Below, one piece after another: positions 25,924-33,637 of a stretch of 64,000 nucleotides of DNA. The first letter of the stretch is position 1. Each line of letters opens with the position of its first letter. The stretch spans positions 299,195 to 363,194 of the forward strand of contig NZ_JAHKPS010000022.1 of assembly GCF_018860565.1 (NCBI RefSeq), written 5' to 3'. The stretch comes from Winogradskyella psychrotolerans. Its GTDB lineage: Bacteria; Bacteroidota; Bacteroidia; Flavobacteriales; Flavobacteriaceae. The position numbers were made by a program, and so were the translations under genes. The notes beneath the pieces were generated by a model, which ran no database searches, was not told the origin of the DNA, and saw only the letters and a list, made by a program, of their open reading frames with translations.

Positions 25924-27070
25924 CTTCAGTAGATTGTTTAGTGTATAAGTTAGAAGCGACCTCAAAACCTGTTTTGGTTAAACTCCACATATTGCCATGA
26001 AGTTGAACGTAATTTTTATCTACTAACTTTTGAAGTGTAGAACGGGTGTACCCTTGAAAATTATTTAAAAGTTTTACCGCATGTGGGTGAGAAATGTCTT
26101 CATGAGTTTCTGCAATATGATGCATAAATGCGAGTGTTTTATGTAGTTCTAAATCGCGACGATTTTTAATGAATCGGATTTGTTTAAATAATAAGCCCCG
26201 ACTAGGAGAAAATATAAATGAAAACACGACAAAAACGCCAGCTACTAACACAATAACAGGTCCTGTAGATAAATTATCTTGACTCGCACTAATTGCTGTT
26301 CCAAAGACGCCAGAAAGGGCTCCGAAAATAGCGGCTAAAAGCACCATAACCGATAAACTATTTGTCCATTGTCTAGCAGCAGCAGCAGGAGCTAAAAGCA
26401 TAGCACTCATTAAAACCACTCCAACGGTTTGAAGTCCTAACACAATAGCTAAAACAATAAATGTTGTGATAAGAATATCTATAAATTTGGTGTTAAAACC
26501 AAGTGTTTGGGCGTAATCGGCATCAAATAGTAAGATCTTAAACTCTTTCCAGAAGGTAAGCATGACTATAAAACATATTCCTGTAACAATAGCCATTAAC
26601 CATACATCACTTTCTACTAAGGTAGCTGCCTGTCCAAAAAGGTACTTGTCTAACCCTGCTTGGTTAGCATTAGGTTGTTTTTGAATAAAGGTGAGTAACA
26701 ACATTCCAAATCCAAAAAATAAGGACAGAATTAAACCTAAAGCGGTATCTGATTTTAAGTGGGTTTTGGTGACAATACCTCTAATCCAAAACGTACCAAT
26801 TAATCCACTAATTAAAGCTCCAATTAATAACGTATTACTGTCTTTAGCTCCAGTAATTAAAAAAGCAATCGCAATACCTGGTAAAGCGGCATGAGAAATA
26901 GCATCTCCTAATAAACTTTGTTTTCTAAGTACAGCAAAACTACCAAGCATTCCAGTAACAGCTCCTAATATGGTTGTTCCAAGTGTGATGGTTCTTAGCG
27001 TGTAGTCTGTAAAGACAAGTTCTATGTATTCGATTAAGTTTATGACCTTTAATGTTTTATTGGTGTACAA
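25916..27070 (-). CDS. Divalent-metal ABC transporter permease with C-terminal winged-helix-like domain (TroC-like)
   Basis: 384 residues; start TTG at 27070, overlapping the VOC gene by 22 nt; no better ATG exists before residue 41. The ABC-3 permease core carries LRKQSLLGDAISHAALPGIA and TVGVVLMSAMLLAPAAAARQ. The C-terminus (about 310-384; HKTLAFMHHIAETHEDISHP and VDKNYVQLHGNMWSLTKTGF) resembles a winged-helix domain. Two permeases in one importer, with these tails, match the TroCD arrangement. Substrate is Mn2+, Zn2+ or Fe2+; sequence alone does not decide. Confidence 0.9.
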   Translation of the reverse strand: MYTNKTLKVINLIEYIELVFTDYTLRTITLGTTILGAVTGMLGSFAVLRKQSLLGDAISHAALPGIAIAFLITGAKDSNTLLIGALISGLIGTFWIRGIVTKTHLKSDTALGLILSLFFGFGMLLLTFIQKQPNANQAGLDKYLFGQAATLVESDVWLMAIVTGICFIVMLTFWKEFKILLFDADYAQTLGFNTKFIDILITTFIVLAIVLGLQTVGVVLMSAMLLAPAAAARQWTNSLSVMVLLAAIFGALSGVFGTAISASQDNLSTGPVIVLVAGVFVVFSFIFSPSRGLLFKQIRFIKNRRDLELHKTLAFMHHIAETHEDISHPHAVKLLNNFQGYTRSTLQKLVDKNYVQLHGNMWSLTKTGFEVASNLYTKQSTEDE

Positions 27071-27441
27071 ATTTCTATTAGAAACCCATTAATATCTCTT
27101 AAATATCCTACTTTTTGTCCCCAAGGTTTTTGGGTGATACTTTCGTATTCAACAGCACCTGCTGCTAATGCGTTTTTAAAGTCTATTTCAATGTTTTCAG
27201 TTGTAAAAGCCATTTCAATTCCGTTGGGCTTTTCATGTATTGAAAGTTGTTTAAAGCCTTTTTTAAAGTTTGAATTGCCTAAGGAATGAGATGCAAAAGC
27301 GATTGTGGTTTCACCGGAAAGTAACTCGCCATAATCATGCTCTGGTGTGATGAATTTTTTTTGAAATCCAAAAGCATTTTCATAGAATGATATGGTCTTT
27401 TCAACATCTTCGACATATAAAATAGTGTATGCGTATTTCAT
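27049..27441 (-). CDS. VOC-family protein (glyoxalase-like)
   Basis: 130 residues with the beta-alpha-beta-beta-beta vicinal-oxygen-chelate fold: MKYAYTILYVEDVEKTISFY at the N-terminus and GYLRDINGFLIEICTP at the C-terminus, whose Glu is a typical metal ligand. The family covers glyoxalase I, dioxygenases and antibiotic-binding proteins, so the reaction is unknown. It is embedded in the metal-import operon: about 60 nt after the ATPase gene and overlapping the TroC-like start. Confidence 0.85.
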   Translation of the reverse strand: MKYAYTILYVEDVEKTISFYENAFGFQKKFITPEHDYGELLSGETTIAFASHSLGNSNFKKGFKQLSIHEKPNGIEMAFTTENIEIDFKNALAAGAVEYESITQKPWGQKVGYLRDINGFLIEICTPIKH

Positions 27442-27504
27442 GTTTTTATTGATTTCATGTTTTTTAATATCGTAAGCACTGCTTACTGCGACTGAAAACT
27501 AATT

Positions 27505-28302
27505 TTATTCCTGTATACTTACTTTGTAGTTAATACCATAAGTTTTCGTTAAATTATCGTCATTAAAGATATCCTTTACAGGGCCTGTGGCAATTTTCTT
27601 GACGTTTAAAAAGGTCACCCAATCAAAATATTCGGGTACGGTCTGTAAATCGTGATGTACCACAATAACTGTTTTACCTGCTTTTCGTAATTCTTTTAAA
27701 ATATTAATGATGGCGATTTCAGTGGTTGCATCAACTCCTTGAAATGGTTCATCCATAAAATAAATAGAAGCATTTTGTACTAAAGCGCGTGCTAAAAAAA
27801 TACGTTGTTGTTGTCCTCCTGAAAGCTGACTAATTTGTCGACTTTTAAACGCTAACATCCCTACTTTTTCTAAAGCTTCAAGTGCTGCTTTTTTTTCTTT
27901 TTGTCCAGGACGTTTAATCCAGCCTAGACTTCCATAGGTTCCCATCATCACCACATCTAATGCTGTGGTAGGGAAATCCCAATCTACACTTCCTTTTTGA
28001 GGCACGTAGGCAACGAGTTGTCGTTGCTTTTCGTATGGTTTTCCGTAAATGCTAACACTTCCAGCAATAGGTTTTAGTATCCCTAAAATCGATTTTATAA
28101 GTGTAGATTTTCCTGCGCCATTAGGTCCAACAATAGCCATTAAAACTCCTTCTGGGATTTCTAAATCGATGTCCCAAAGTACGGGTTTGTAGTTGTAGGC
28201 AACGGTAAGGTCGTCTACTTTTACGGCGATTACTTCTGTAGAAGTAGACGTCTCATCACTAGAACTACTATGTTTTATATTTTTCTTTGAGTCTTTTTTC
28301 AT
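27505..28302 (-). CDS. Metal ABC transporter ATP-binding protein (TroB-like)
   Basis: 265 residues. Walker [10 protein letters not shown] (about 59-67), Q-loop [12 protein letters not shown], signature LSGGQQQR, Walker B IYFMDEP and the switch His in VVHHD are all present. [16 protein letters not shown] is typical of the Mn/Zn/Fe ATPases of this family. An N-terminal Ser/Lys-rich stretch of about 25 residues is not part of the domain. It powers the TroC/TroD-like permeases, and the gene follows the TroA-like gene by 47 nt. Confidence 0.93.
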   Translation of the reverse strand: MKKDSKKNIKHSSSSDETSTSTEVIAVKVDDLTVAYNYKPVLWDIDLEIPEGVLMAIVGPNGAGKSTLIKSILGILKPIAGSVSIYGKPYEKQRQLVAYVPQKGSVDWDFPTTALDVVMMGTYGSLGWIKRPGQKEKKAALEALEKVGMLAFKSRQISQLSGGQQQRIFLARALVQNASIYFMDEPFQGVDATTEIAIINILKELRKAGKTVIVVHHDLQTVPEYFDWVTFLNVKKIATGPVKDIFNDDNLTKTYGINYKVSIQE

Positions 28303-28349
28303 TTTAGAATAGAACTAAATTTCATGAGATACCTGCCTTCGCAGGAATT

Positions 28350-29261
28350 TTATTTCAGGGCATTTACAATTGTCTTTACATTATATTCAAACATACCAAT
28401 ATAAGTGCCTTCTGCTGTGCCTGCATTTCCGAGCGCATCAGAATACAAGGTGCCTCCAATTTTTACATCGTGGCCTTTTGATTTTACTGCAGCTTGTAAG
28501 GCTTCAATTGTTCGTTTAGGTACAGAACTTTCTACAAATATGGCTTTGATTTGTTTCTCGATAATAAATGTAGCCAATTTTTGAACATCTTGAACACCTG
28601 CTTCAGTTGCTGTAGATATTCCTTGTAAACCAACCACTTCAAATCCGTAGGCTTTTCCAAAATAATTAAACGCATCATGAGCAGTTACTAATATTCGTTT
28701 TTCTTTGGGAAGTGTTGCTATAATTTGCGTGATGCTAGTTTGAAGTGCTTCTAATTTAGTAAGGTATGCGTTTTTGTTGGCTTCAAATGTTTTAGCATTC
28801 TCAGGGTTTCTTTCAGATAAAATGGTCGCTGTTTTTTCTGCAAATTGTTTAAAGTAATTAATATCAAACCAAACGTGCGGATCAAAATTTGAAGCAAAAT
28901 ATTCAGAACCTATTAGTGTACGCTTGTCTAAAGCATCTGCTAGAGCGATTGGAGTTTTTGTTTTGCTGCCCATTTTTTCAAAAACTTCTACGAGTTTACC
29001 TTCTAAATGTAGCCCGTTGTAAAAAATAATATCTGCCTTAACCAGTTTATTAACATCTCCTTCGCTGGCTTTGTAGAGGTGTGGATCTACTCCGTAACCC
29101 ATTAAACCTTGTACATTCACCATATCACCACCAATATTTTGAACCAAATCGGTTATCATGGTCGTAGTGGTTACAATATTGAGTTTGCCGTTAGCTTTAG
29201 ATTCATCCTTACACGCCTTAAAAATGAGCGTGATAGCTAAGAAGAAAATTATTTTTTTCAT
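28350..29261 (-). CDS. Metal-binding lipoprotein of the ABC importer (TroA-like)
   Basis: 303 residues, cluster A-I solute-binding protein. The lipobox Cys lies at about residue 17 (IFKACKDE). The metal ligands match TroA: His 61 (VDPHLYKAS), His 129 (FDPHVWFD), His 195 (VTAHDAFNYF) and Asp 275 (LYSDALG). Long His-rich loops, as found in many ZnuA proteins, are absent, which slightly favours Mn2+ or Fe2+ over Zn2+. It binds metal in the periplasm and delivers it to the TroCD-like permeases. It follows the TonB receptor in the operon (40-nt gap). Confidence 0.92.
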   Translation of the reverse strand: MKKIIFFLAITLIFKACKDESKANGKLNIVTTTTMITDLVQNIGGDMVNVQGLMGYGVDPHLYKASEGDVNKLVKADIIFYNGLHLEGKLVEVFEKMGSKTKTPIALADALDKRTLIGSEYFASNFDPHVWFDINYFKQFAEKTATILSERNPENAKTFEANKNAYLTKLEALQTSITQIIATLPKEKRILVTAHDAFNYFGKAYGFEVVGLQGISTATEAGVQDVQKLATFIIEKQIKAIFVESSVPKRTIEALQAAVKSKGHDVKIGGTLYSDALGNAGTAEGTYIGMFEYNVKTIVNALK

Positions 29262-29301
29262 ATATCTAAATATTTATTACGAAGGTACTAAAATTGTATG
29301 A

Positions 29302-31554
29302 TTAATTTAGGTTATATCTCATTCCAAAGAATAATCTTATACCTTGGTTGGGTCCATAAACATATGACGGGTCAAATGTTAGTGCGTATGGATTGTCTGT
29401 TGTAGGAATGACATCACCATCTCCATTAAATTGAACGTTTTCGTCAAAAGGATCATCCGCTCTAGCGATTATAAAAGGGTTTCCTTTATTTGGTGTCCAG
29501 TTTAATAGGTTTTTTACTCCAGCATAAATTTCAAGATTATCTAAACCATCATAGGTGGCTTGTATGTTTTGAATGCTCCACGTTGGTGAATACTCTTGTC
29601 TTGGATCTAAATCTCCTAATAATGGCAATCGCATTGGTCCGTAAAGATTTCCTGTATAATCGAAAGTAAGATTAGTGGCATAATTTTTATACGATAATGA
29701 CCAAACACCAGAGTATTCCTCTGTTAATATTTGTTTGGTGCGTTCACCATTTTCTGTTTGTGCAACATCTTGAAAAGTAGCACCAACTGAAGCTCTAATA
29801 CCACTTCCAAAAACCGCATCAATATTAAAACTTAAACCTTTAGATTCAGAGTAGCCATCAAGATTGTCGTAGATAATTTGATTAGGGTTGGTATCGTAAT
29901 CTGGTATAATGGCATTGGTAAAGTAGGTGTACCAAACTGAGGTATCAAAGGTGAAATACATGCCATTGTTGAGGTAGAGTTTTTTGAGGTAGTTTAAATT
30001 AACGTTGTAAGATTCTTCGGGTTGTAACTTGGATTGAATTATAACATCTCGTGCTCCGGTAAGTGCAGCGTGTTCTTCGGTAAATAAATTGACGACTCTA
30101 AAGCCAGTACCTGCATTAAGGCGTATAATGTCATTATCAGTGGGTTTGTATCTATAGGCTATTCTTGGTGTAAAAATATTGCCATGTCTGCTATCGTAAT
30201 CATAACGCATACCAAGTAATAAACTTTGCTTTTTGTTGAAAGCAATTTCATCTTGAATAAAAAGTGAAGGTATTGTGACTTCGTCTGCAGTTATGGTTGC
30301 TGTAGTGTTATCGTTGTAATAATTGTAGCGCAGTGCTGTTCCGAATAATAAATCATGTTTATTGATGGTCTTATCCCAAATTAACTGTCCAAATCCAATA
30401 CGTTGTTGCGCTAAATACGGTGTGTTTCCATACACTGAGTTTTGATCGTGATCAGAATATGAAAACTGAAGATTTACTTTTTCAGTCATTGGTAATTGGT
30501 AGTCACCTAAAATTTCGAAACGTGAAGTGTAAATACTTTCTCCATAAATTTCATCACCTCCTCTATAGCTTGAATTCCATTGCATTTCTCCGCCCCAACG
30601 ATCTTCATAAAAATAACGACCTGCTATAGATAGTTTTCGATTGTTAGTCCGTTTAAAATCCCATTTTTGAAATATAGATATGCGGTCTTGAAGCGTAACA
30701 TCCGTAAAATTATCATTGTTGTTATCAATAGGATTGTCGTATTTAAAATAATTAGTACCAACCAATACATTGGCTTTTTCTCCAACTTTAGCCTTAAAAC
30801 CTATGTCTAAGTTTTTTTCTCCCCAACCTGTTACAAAAGCATCAGCGAAAAAACGAGGTGAATTTTCTGGTAATTTTGTAATCACATTTATAAGTCCACC
30901 AACAGCTTCACTTCCGTATAATGATGATGCAGGTCCTTTCACAACTTCAATTTGTTCGATAAGCGAATTAGGAATGCCAGAAAGCCCATAAACTGTGGAT
31001 AAGCCACTAACGATAGGCATACCATCGATTAAAACAAGGGTATAAGGTCCTTCTAAACCATTGATGTGAATGTCGCCAGTATTGCAAACGTTGCAGTTTA
31101 ATTGTGGACGAACTCCATTAACATTCTGTAGCGCTTCAAAGATATTTGGTGTTGGATTTTTCTTTAAAAACGTAGGTGTATAAACCTCTACAGGGACAGG
31201 GCTTTCTAATCTTGAAACCGCTTTTAAGGTTCCTGTGATAATCACTTCATCAAGTGTGTCATCTTCGTTTAAGTTAAAGGTGATATAGCTATCCTTAGCT
31301 TTAATTATAACCGTTTTCTTTTGAAGAGTATACCCTGTAAAAGAAGCAGCTATAGAATAATTTCCAGGCGCTAAGTTAGGGATGCTAAAAATACCATTCT
31401 CATTAGTTGTGGCGCCTTTATCTGTGTTTTCAATATACACATTTGCATACGGAAGAGGCTTACCGTTGGATAGAACTTTTCCTTCTAAACTAAAAGTTGA
31501 CTGTGCTGTTGTATTAGCACAAATCATAAAAACAATTATATTAATTAGTCTCAT
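29302..31554 (-). CDS. TonB-dependent outer-membrane receptor of the metal operon
   Basis: 750 residues: signal peptide (about 1-18), a CarboxypepD_reg-like domain (about 20-100; PLPYANVYIENTDKGATTN), a plug (about 115-230) and a 22-strand barrel. The plug carries an unusual Cys pair, LNCNVCNTGDIHINGLEG (Cys 154 and 157), which could bind metal or form a disulfide. It is first in the operon behind the divergent palindromic operator and ahead of the TroA-like gene, so it probably takes a metal, or a metal complex, through the outer membrane. Substrate unproven. Confidence 0.9.
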   Translation of the reverse strand: MRLINIIVFMICANTTAQSTFSLEGKVLSNGKPLPYANVYIENTDKGATTNENGIFSIPNLAPGNYSIAASFTGYTLQKKTVIIKAKDSYITFNLNEDDTLDEVIITGTLKAVSRLESPVPVEVYTPTFLKKNPTPNIFEALQNVNGVRPQLNCNVCNTGDIHINGLEGPYTLVLIDGMPIVSGLSTVYGLSGIPNSLIEQIEVVKGPASSLYGSEAVGGLINVITKLPENSPRFFADAFVTGWGEKNLDIGFKAKVGEKANVLVGTNYFKYDNPIDNNNDNFTDVTLQDRISIFQKWDFKRTNNRKLSIAGRYFYEDRWGGEMQWNSSYRGGDEIYGESIYTSRFEILGDYQLPMTEKVNLQFSYSDHDQNSVYGNTPYLAQQRIGFGQLIWDKTINKHDLLFGTALRYNYYNDNTTATITADEVTIPSLFIQDEIAFNKKQSLLLGMRYDYDSRHGNIFTPRIAYRYKPTDNDIIRLNAGTGFRVVNLFTEEHAALTGARDVIIQSKLQPEESYNVNLNYLKKLYLNNGMYFTFDTSVWYTYFTNAIIPDYDTNPNQIIYDNLDGYSESKGLSFNIDAVFGSGIRASVGATFQDVAQTENGERTKQILTEEYSGVWSLSYKNYATNLTFDYTGNLYGPMRLPLLGDLDPRQEYSPTWSIQNIQATYDGLDNLEIYAGVKNLLNWTPNKGNPFIIARADDPFDENVQFNGDGDVIPTTDNPYALTFDPSYVYGPNQGIRLFFGMRYNLN

Positions 31555-31571
31555 CTTGAATTAATTTTACA

Positions 31572-31636
31572 CAAATATAAAAATATTTTTAGATTAGTCT
31601 AAAAATATTTTAAGAAATTTATCTTTTCTATATTTG
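31572..31636. promoter_or_regulatory. Divergent promoter pair with a perfect palindromic DtxR-type operator
   Basis: A perfect inverted repeat with 14-nt arms (left AAAATATTTTTAGA at 31580-31593, right TCTAAAAATATTTT at 31598-31611) and spacer TTAG. It is flanked by two outward-facing copies of the -7 element TATATTTG: reverse complement of 31572-31579 toward the TonB receptor, and 31629-31636 toward the DtxR gene. The operator covers the region where both -33 elements should lie, so repressor binding would shut both transcripts. The core TTTAGATTAGTCTAAA resembles known DtxR/MntR-type boxes. Confidence 0.75.
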
Positions 31637-31653
31637 CAGAACACGATAAACTT

Positions 31654-32310
31654 ATGATTACACTAACAGAAGAAAATTATATTAAAGCGATTTACCATTT
31701 AAGTAGTAATGGCGAAAAAACGGTAAATACAAATGCTATCGCTTCTGCTATGCAGACCAAAGCATCTTCTGTTACAGATATGATTAAAAAACTATCTGAA
31801 AAGAATTATGCGGATTATAAAAAATACCAAGGTGTTACTTTAACAGATGACGGTAGACGTGTCGCAGTAAATATTATTAGAAAGCATCGCCTTTGGGAAG
31901 TGTTTTTAGTAGAAAAATTAAACTTTTCTTGGGATGAGGTTCATGAAGTGGCAGAACACTTAGAGCATATTAAGTCTGAAAAGTTGATTGACGAACTCGA
32001 TGCATTTTTAGAATTTCCGACGTATGATCCTCATGGAGATCCAATTCCGGATAAGGAGGGGAACTTTAAGCATATTGAAAAAATAGTTTTGGCTAAAGCT
32101 GAAGTCGGTTCTACATACAAATGTGTTGGAGTAGATGATACTTCTTCTAAATTTTTGAAATACCTAGACAGCAATAATATTGCACTTGGCACAATAATTA
32201 CAGTGAAGCATAAAGAGCCTTTTGATAATTCTATAAAAATAGCTTTAGAGCATTCAGAAATAGTAGTCTCTCAAAGTGTGGCTAAAAATTTATACTTAAA
32301 GAAGGTTTAA
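31654..32310 (+). CDS. DtxR/MntR-family metal-dependent transcriptional regulator
   Basis: 218 residues: winged-helix DNA-binding domain (about 1-65; MITLTEENYIKAIYHLSSNG and MQTKASSVTDMIKKLSEKNY), a dimerisation and metal-binding domain (about 70-140; HRLWEVFLVEKLNFSWDEVH and EVAEHLEHIKSEKLIDEL), then a C-terminal FeoA/SH3-like domain (about 145-215). It senses Mn2+ or Fe2+ and represses uptake genes. It is divergent from the metal-import operon with the perfect palindrome between them, so it is almost certainly the local repressor. Confidence 0.92.
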   Translation: MITLTEENYIKAIYHLSSNGEKTVNTNAIASAMQTKASSVTDMIKKLSEKNYADYKKYQGVTLTDDGRRVAVNIIRKHRLWEVFLVEKLNFSWDEVHEVAEHLEHIKSEKLIDELDAFLEFPTYDPHGDPIPDKEGNFKHIEKIVLAKAEVGSTYKCVGVDDTSSKFLKYLDSNNIALGTIITVKHKEPFDNSIKIALEHSEIVVSQSVAKNLYLKKV

Positions 32311-32430
32311 TACCGCTTTAGCTATAATTTTTACATAAAACGCTAAACTTATCTTAAAATTCCTAGACTTAAGCGTCTGTGTTCAATTTACACTCTAATT
32401 TGGTCGATTCGTTTAATAAAACCCCAAAAT

Positions 32431-33240
32431 ATGTCTTATATGTTTAAGTTTAGTATTGTCTGTGTATTGCTTTTAATTGTTTCAATAAGTTGTAAAAGCG
32501 AAAAGAAAGCACCAGTTGAAGTAGAAACCTCTGAACCTGTCATAGAAAATAAGATGCTCACACCTGTAGAAACTATTGAAGAGGCATATAATAAGGACGT
32601 ATTTTTGTCTAAAGAAGCTATTGAATTAGATATGGTCATTAGTTTTGGTGGTAAAGAACGTCTTAATGGCAAAATGACGTTTTTAACCAATTCTACAAAA
32701 GGAAAGATTGCATTAAATGATGGTACTTTCATTTATTATGATGGCGAAAATGTATTTCATTCGCCAAACCTTAAAAATGATAAAGCAGCGCGATTTGATG
32801 CTTACACTTGGATGTATTTCTTATTGTTTCCTACTAAGTTGAGCGACCAAGGAACTATTTGGTCTGATGTAGAAAGCGCAAAGCTTAATGATAAAACATA
32901 CAATTCGCAACGTTTAACGTTTGAAGCCAATACAGGAGATGCTCCAGATGATTGGTATATTGTTTACAGCGATCCAAAAACACATATAATGGATTACGTG
33001 GCTTATATTGTTACGGTTAATAAATCTACAGAAGCAGCAGAGGCAGATCCGCATGCCATAGGTTACTCTAATTATAAAATGATAGATGGTGTACCAGTAG
33101 CACATCACTGGGAATTTTATGAATGGTCTAAAGAGGGGGGCTTAGGAAAAGTTATCGGTAATGCAACGTTAAACAATGTAAAGTTTGTAACACCAGATGC
33201 TGATACGTTTTCTGTTCCTTCAGGTTTTATAGAAAAATAG
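32431..33240 (+). CDS. Hypothetical lipoprotein, 269 aa (DUF6503-like)
   Basis: The lipoprotein signal ends in ISCKSEK (Cys about residue 21). The body resembles the DUF6503 group found in Flavobacteriia (recognised from memory, not searched): ELDMVISFGGKERLNGKMTF, WYIVYSDPKTHIMDYVAYIV, DPHAIGYSNYKMIDGVPVAH. It probably faces the periplasm. The function is unknown. It lies 120 nt after the DtxR gene and may be independently transcribed. Confidence 0.7.
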   Translation: MSYMFKFSIVCVLLLIVSISCKSEKKAPVEVETSEPVIENKMLTPVETIEEAYNKDVFLSKEAIELDMVISFGGKERLNGKMTFLTNSTKGKIALNDGTFIYYDGENVFHSPNLKNDKAARFDAYTWMYFLLFPTKLSDQGTIWSDVESAKLNDKTYNSQRLTFEANTGDAPDDWYIVYSDPKTHIMDYVAYIVTVNKSTEAAEADPHAIGYSNYKMIDGVPVAHHWEFYEWSKEGGLGKVIGNATLNNVKFVTPDADTFSVPSGFIEK

Positions 33241-33247
33241 GAGCAGC

Positions 33248-33487
33248 TTATTTATTACTATTGTTATTACGCTGTATAAAGGATTTTAGGACGAATACGA
33301 GAATGATTTCTATGCCTATATAGAAAATTCCATGAACAATAGTTAGATTAAATATGGCTACAAATATTAATGCCGAAATTAAAAGACCAATGCATATAAG
33401 AAAGCCATTTATGAAGTCTTTTAAAAATGTTGATTTATTAGATTTGTAATCAAAAAAGTAAGCGATTGAAATAACAATTAATGACAT
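33248..33487 (-). CDS. Small membrane protein downstream of feoB, 79 aa
   Basis: Two or three hydrophobic helices (IVISIAYFFDY, FINGFLICIGLLISALIFVA and GIFYIGIEIILVFVL). It is the last gene of the feoAB transcript and overlaps the preceding Cys-rich gene by 10 nt. I recognise no family. The position suggests a link with iron uptake, nothing more. Confidence 0.6.
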   Translation of the reverse strand: MSLIVISIAYFFDYKSNKSTFLKDFINGFLICIGLLISALIFVAIFNLTIVHGIFYIGIEIILVFVLKSFIQRNNNSNK

Positions 33488-33618
33488 CCGCAGCCATCAT
33501 CACCTCCACAAGCTTTAGCCGATTTTTTCTTAGGTGTCCAAATAAATTTACGCACTAAAAAAAGTAAGGCTAAACCTAATGCTGCAAAAACTAATATGTT
33601 TTGAATAATGGTATTCAT
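33478..33618 (-). CDS. FeoB-associated Cys-rich membrane protein, 46 aa
   Basis: Hand-translated: ATG 33616-33618, TAA 33478-33480. One transmembrane helix (NILVFAALGLALLFLVRKF) is followed by a cytoplasmic tail ending ACGGDDGCGCH, the classic FeoB-associated Cys-rich tail, which may bind iron or a cluster. It starts 19 nt after the feoB stop and overlaps the next gene by 10 nt. Confidence 0.8.
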   Translation of the reverse strand: MNTIIQNILVFAALGLALLFLVRKFIWTPKKKSAKACGGDDGCGCH

Positions 33619-33637
33619 AAGTTTGTTTTAGGCTTAT

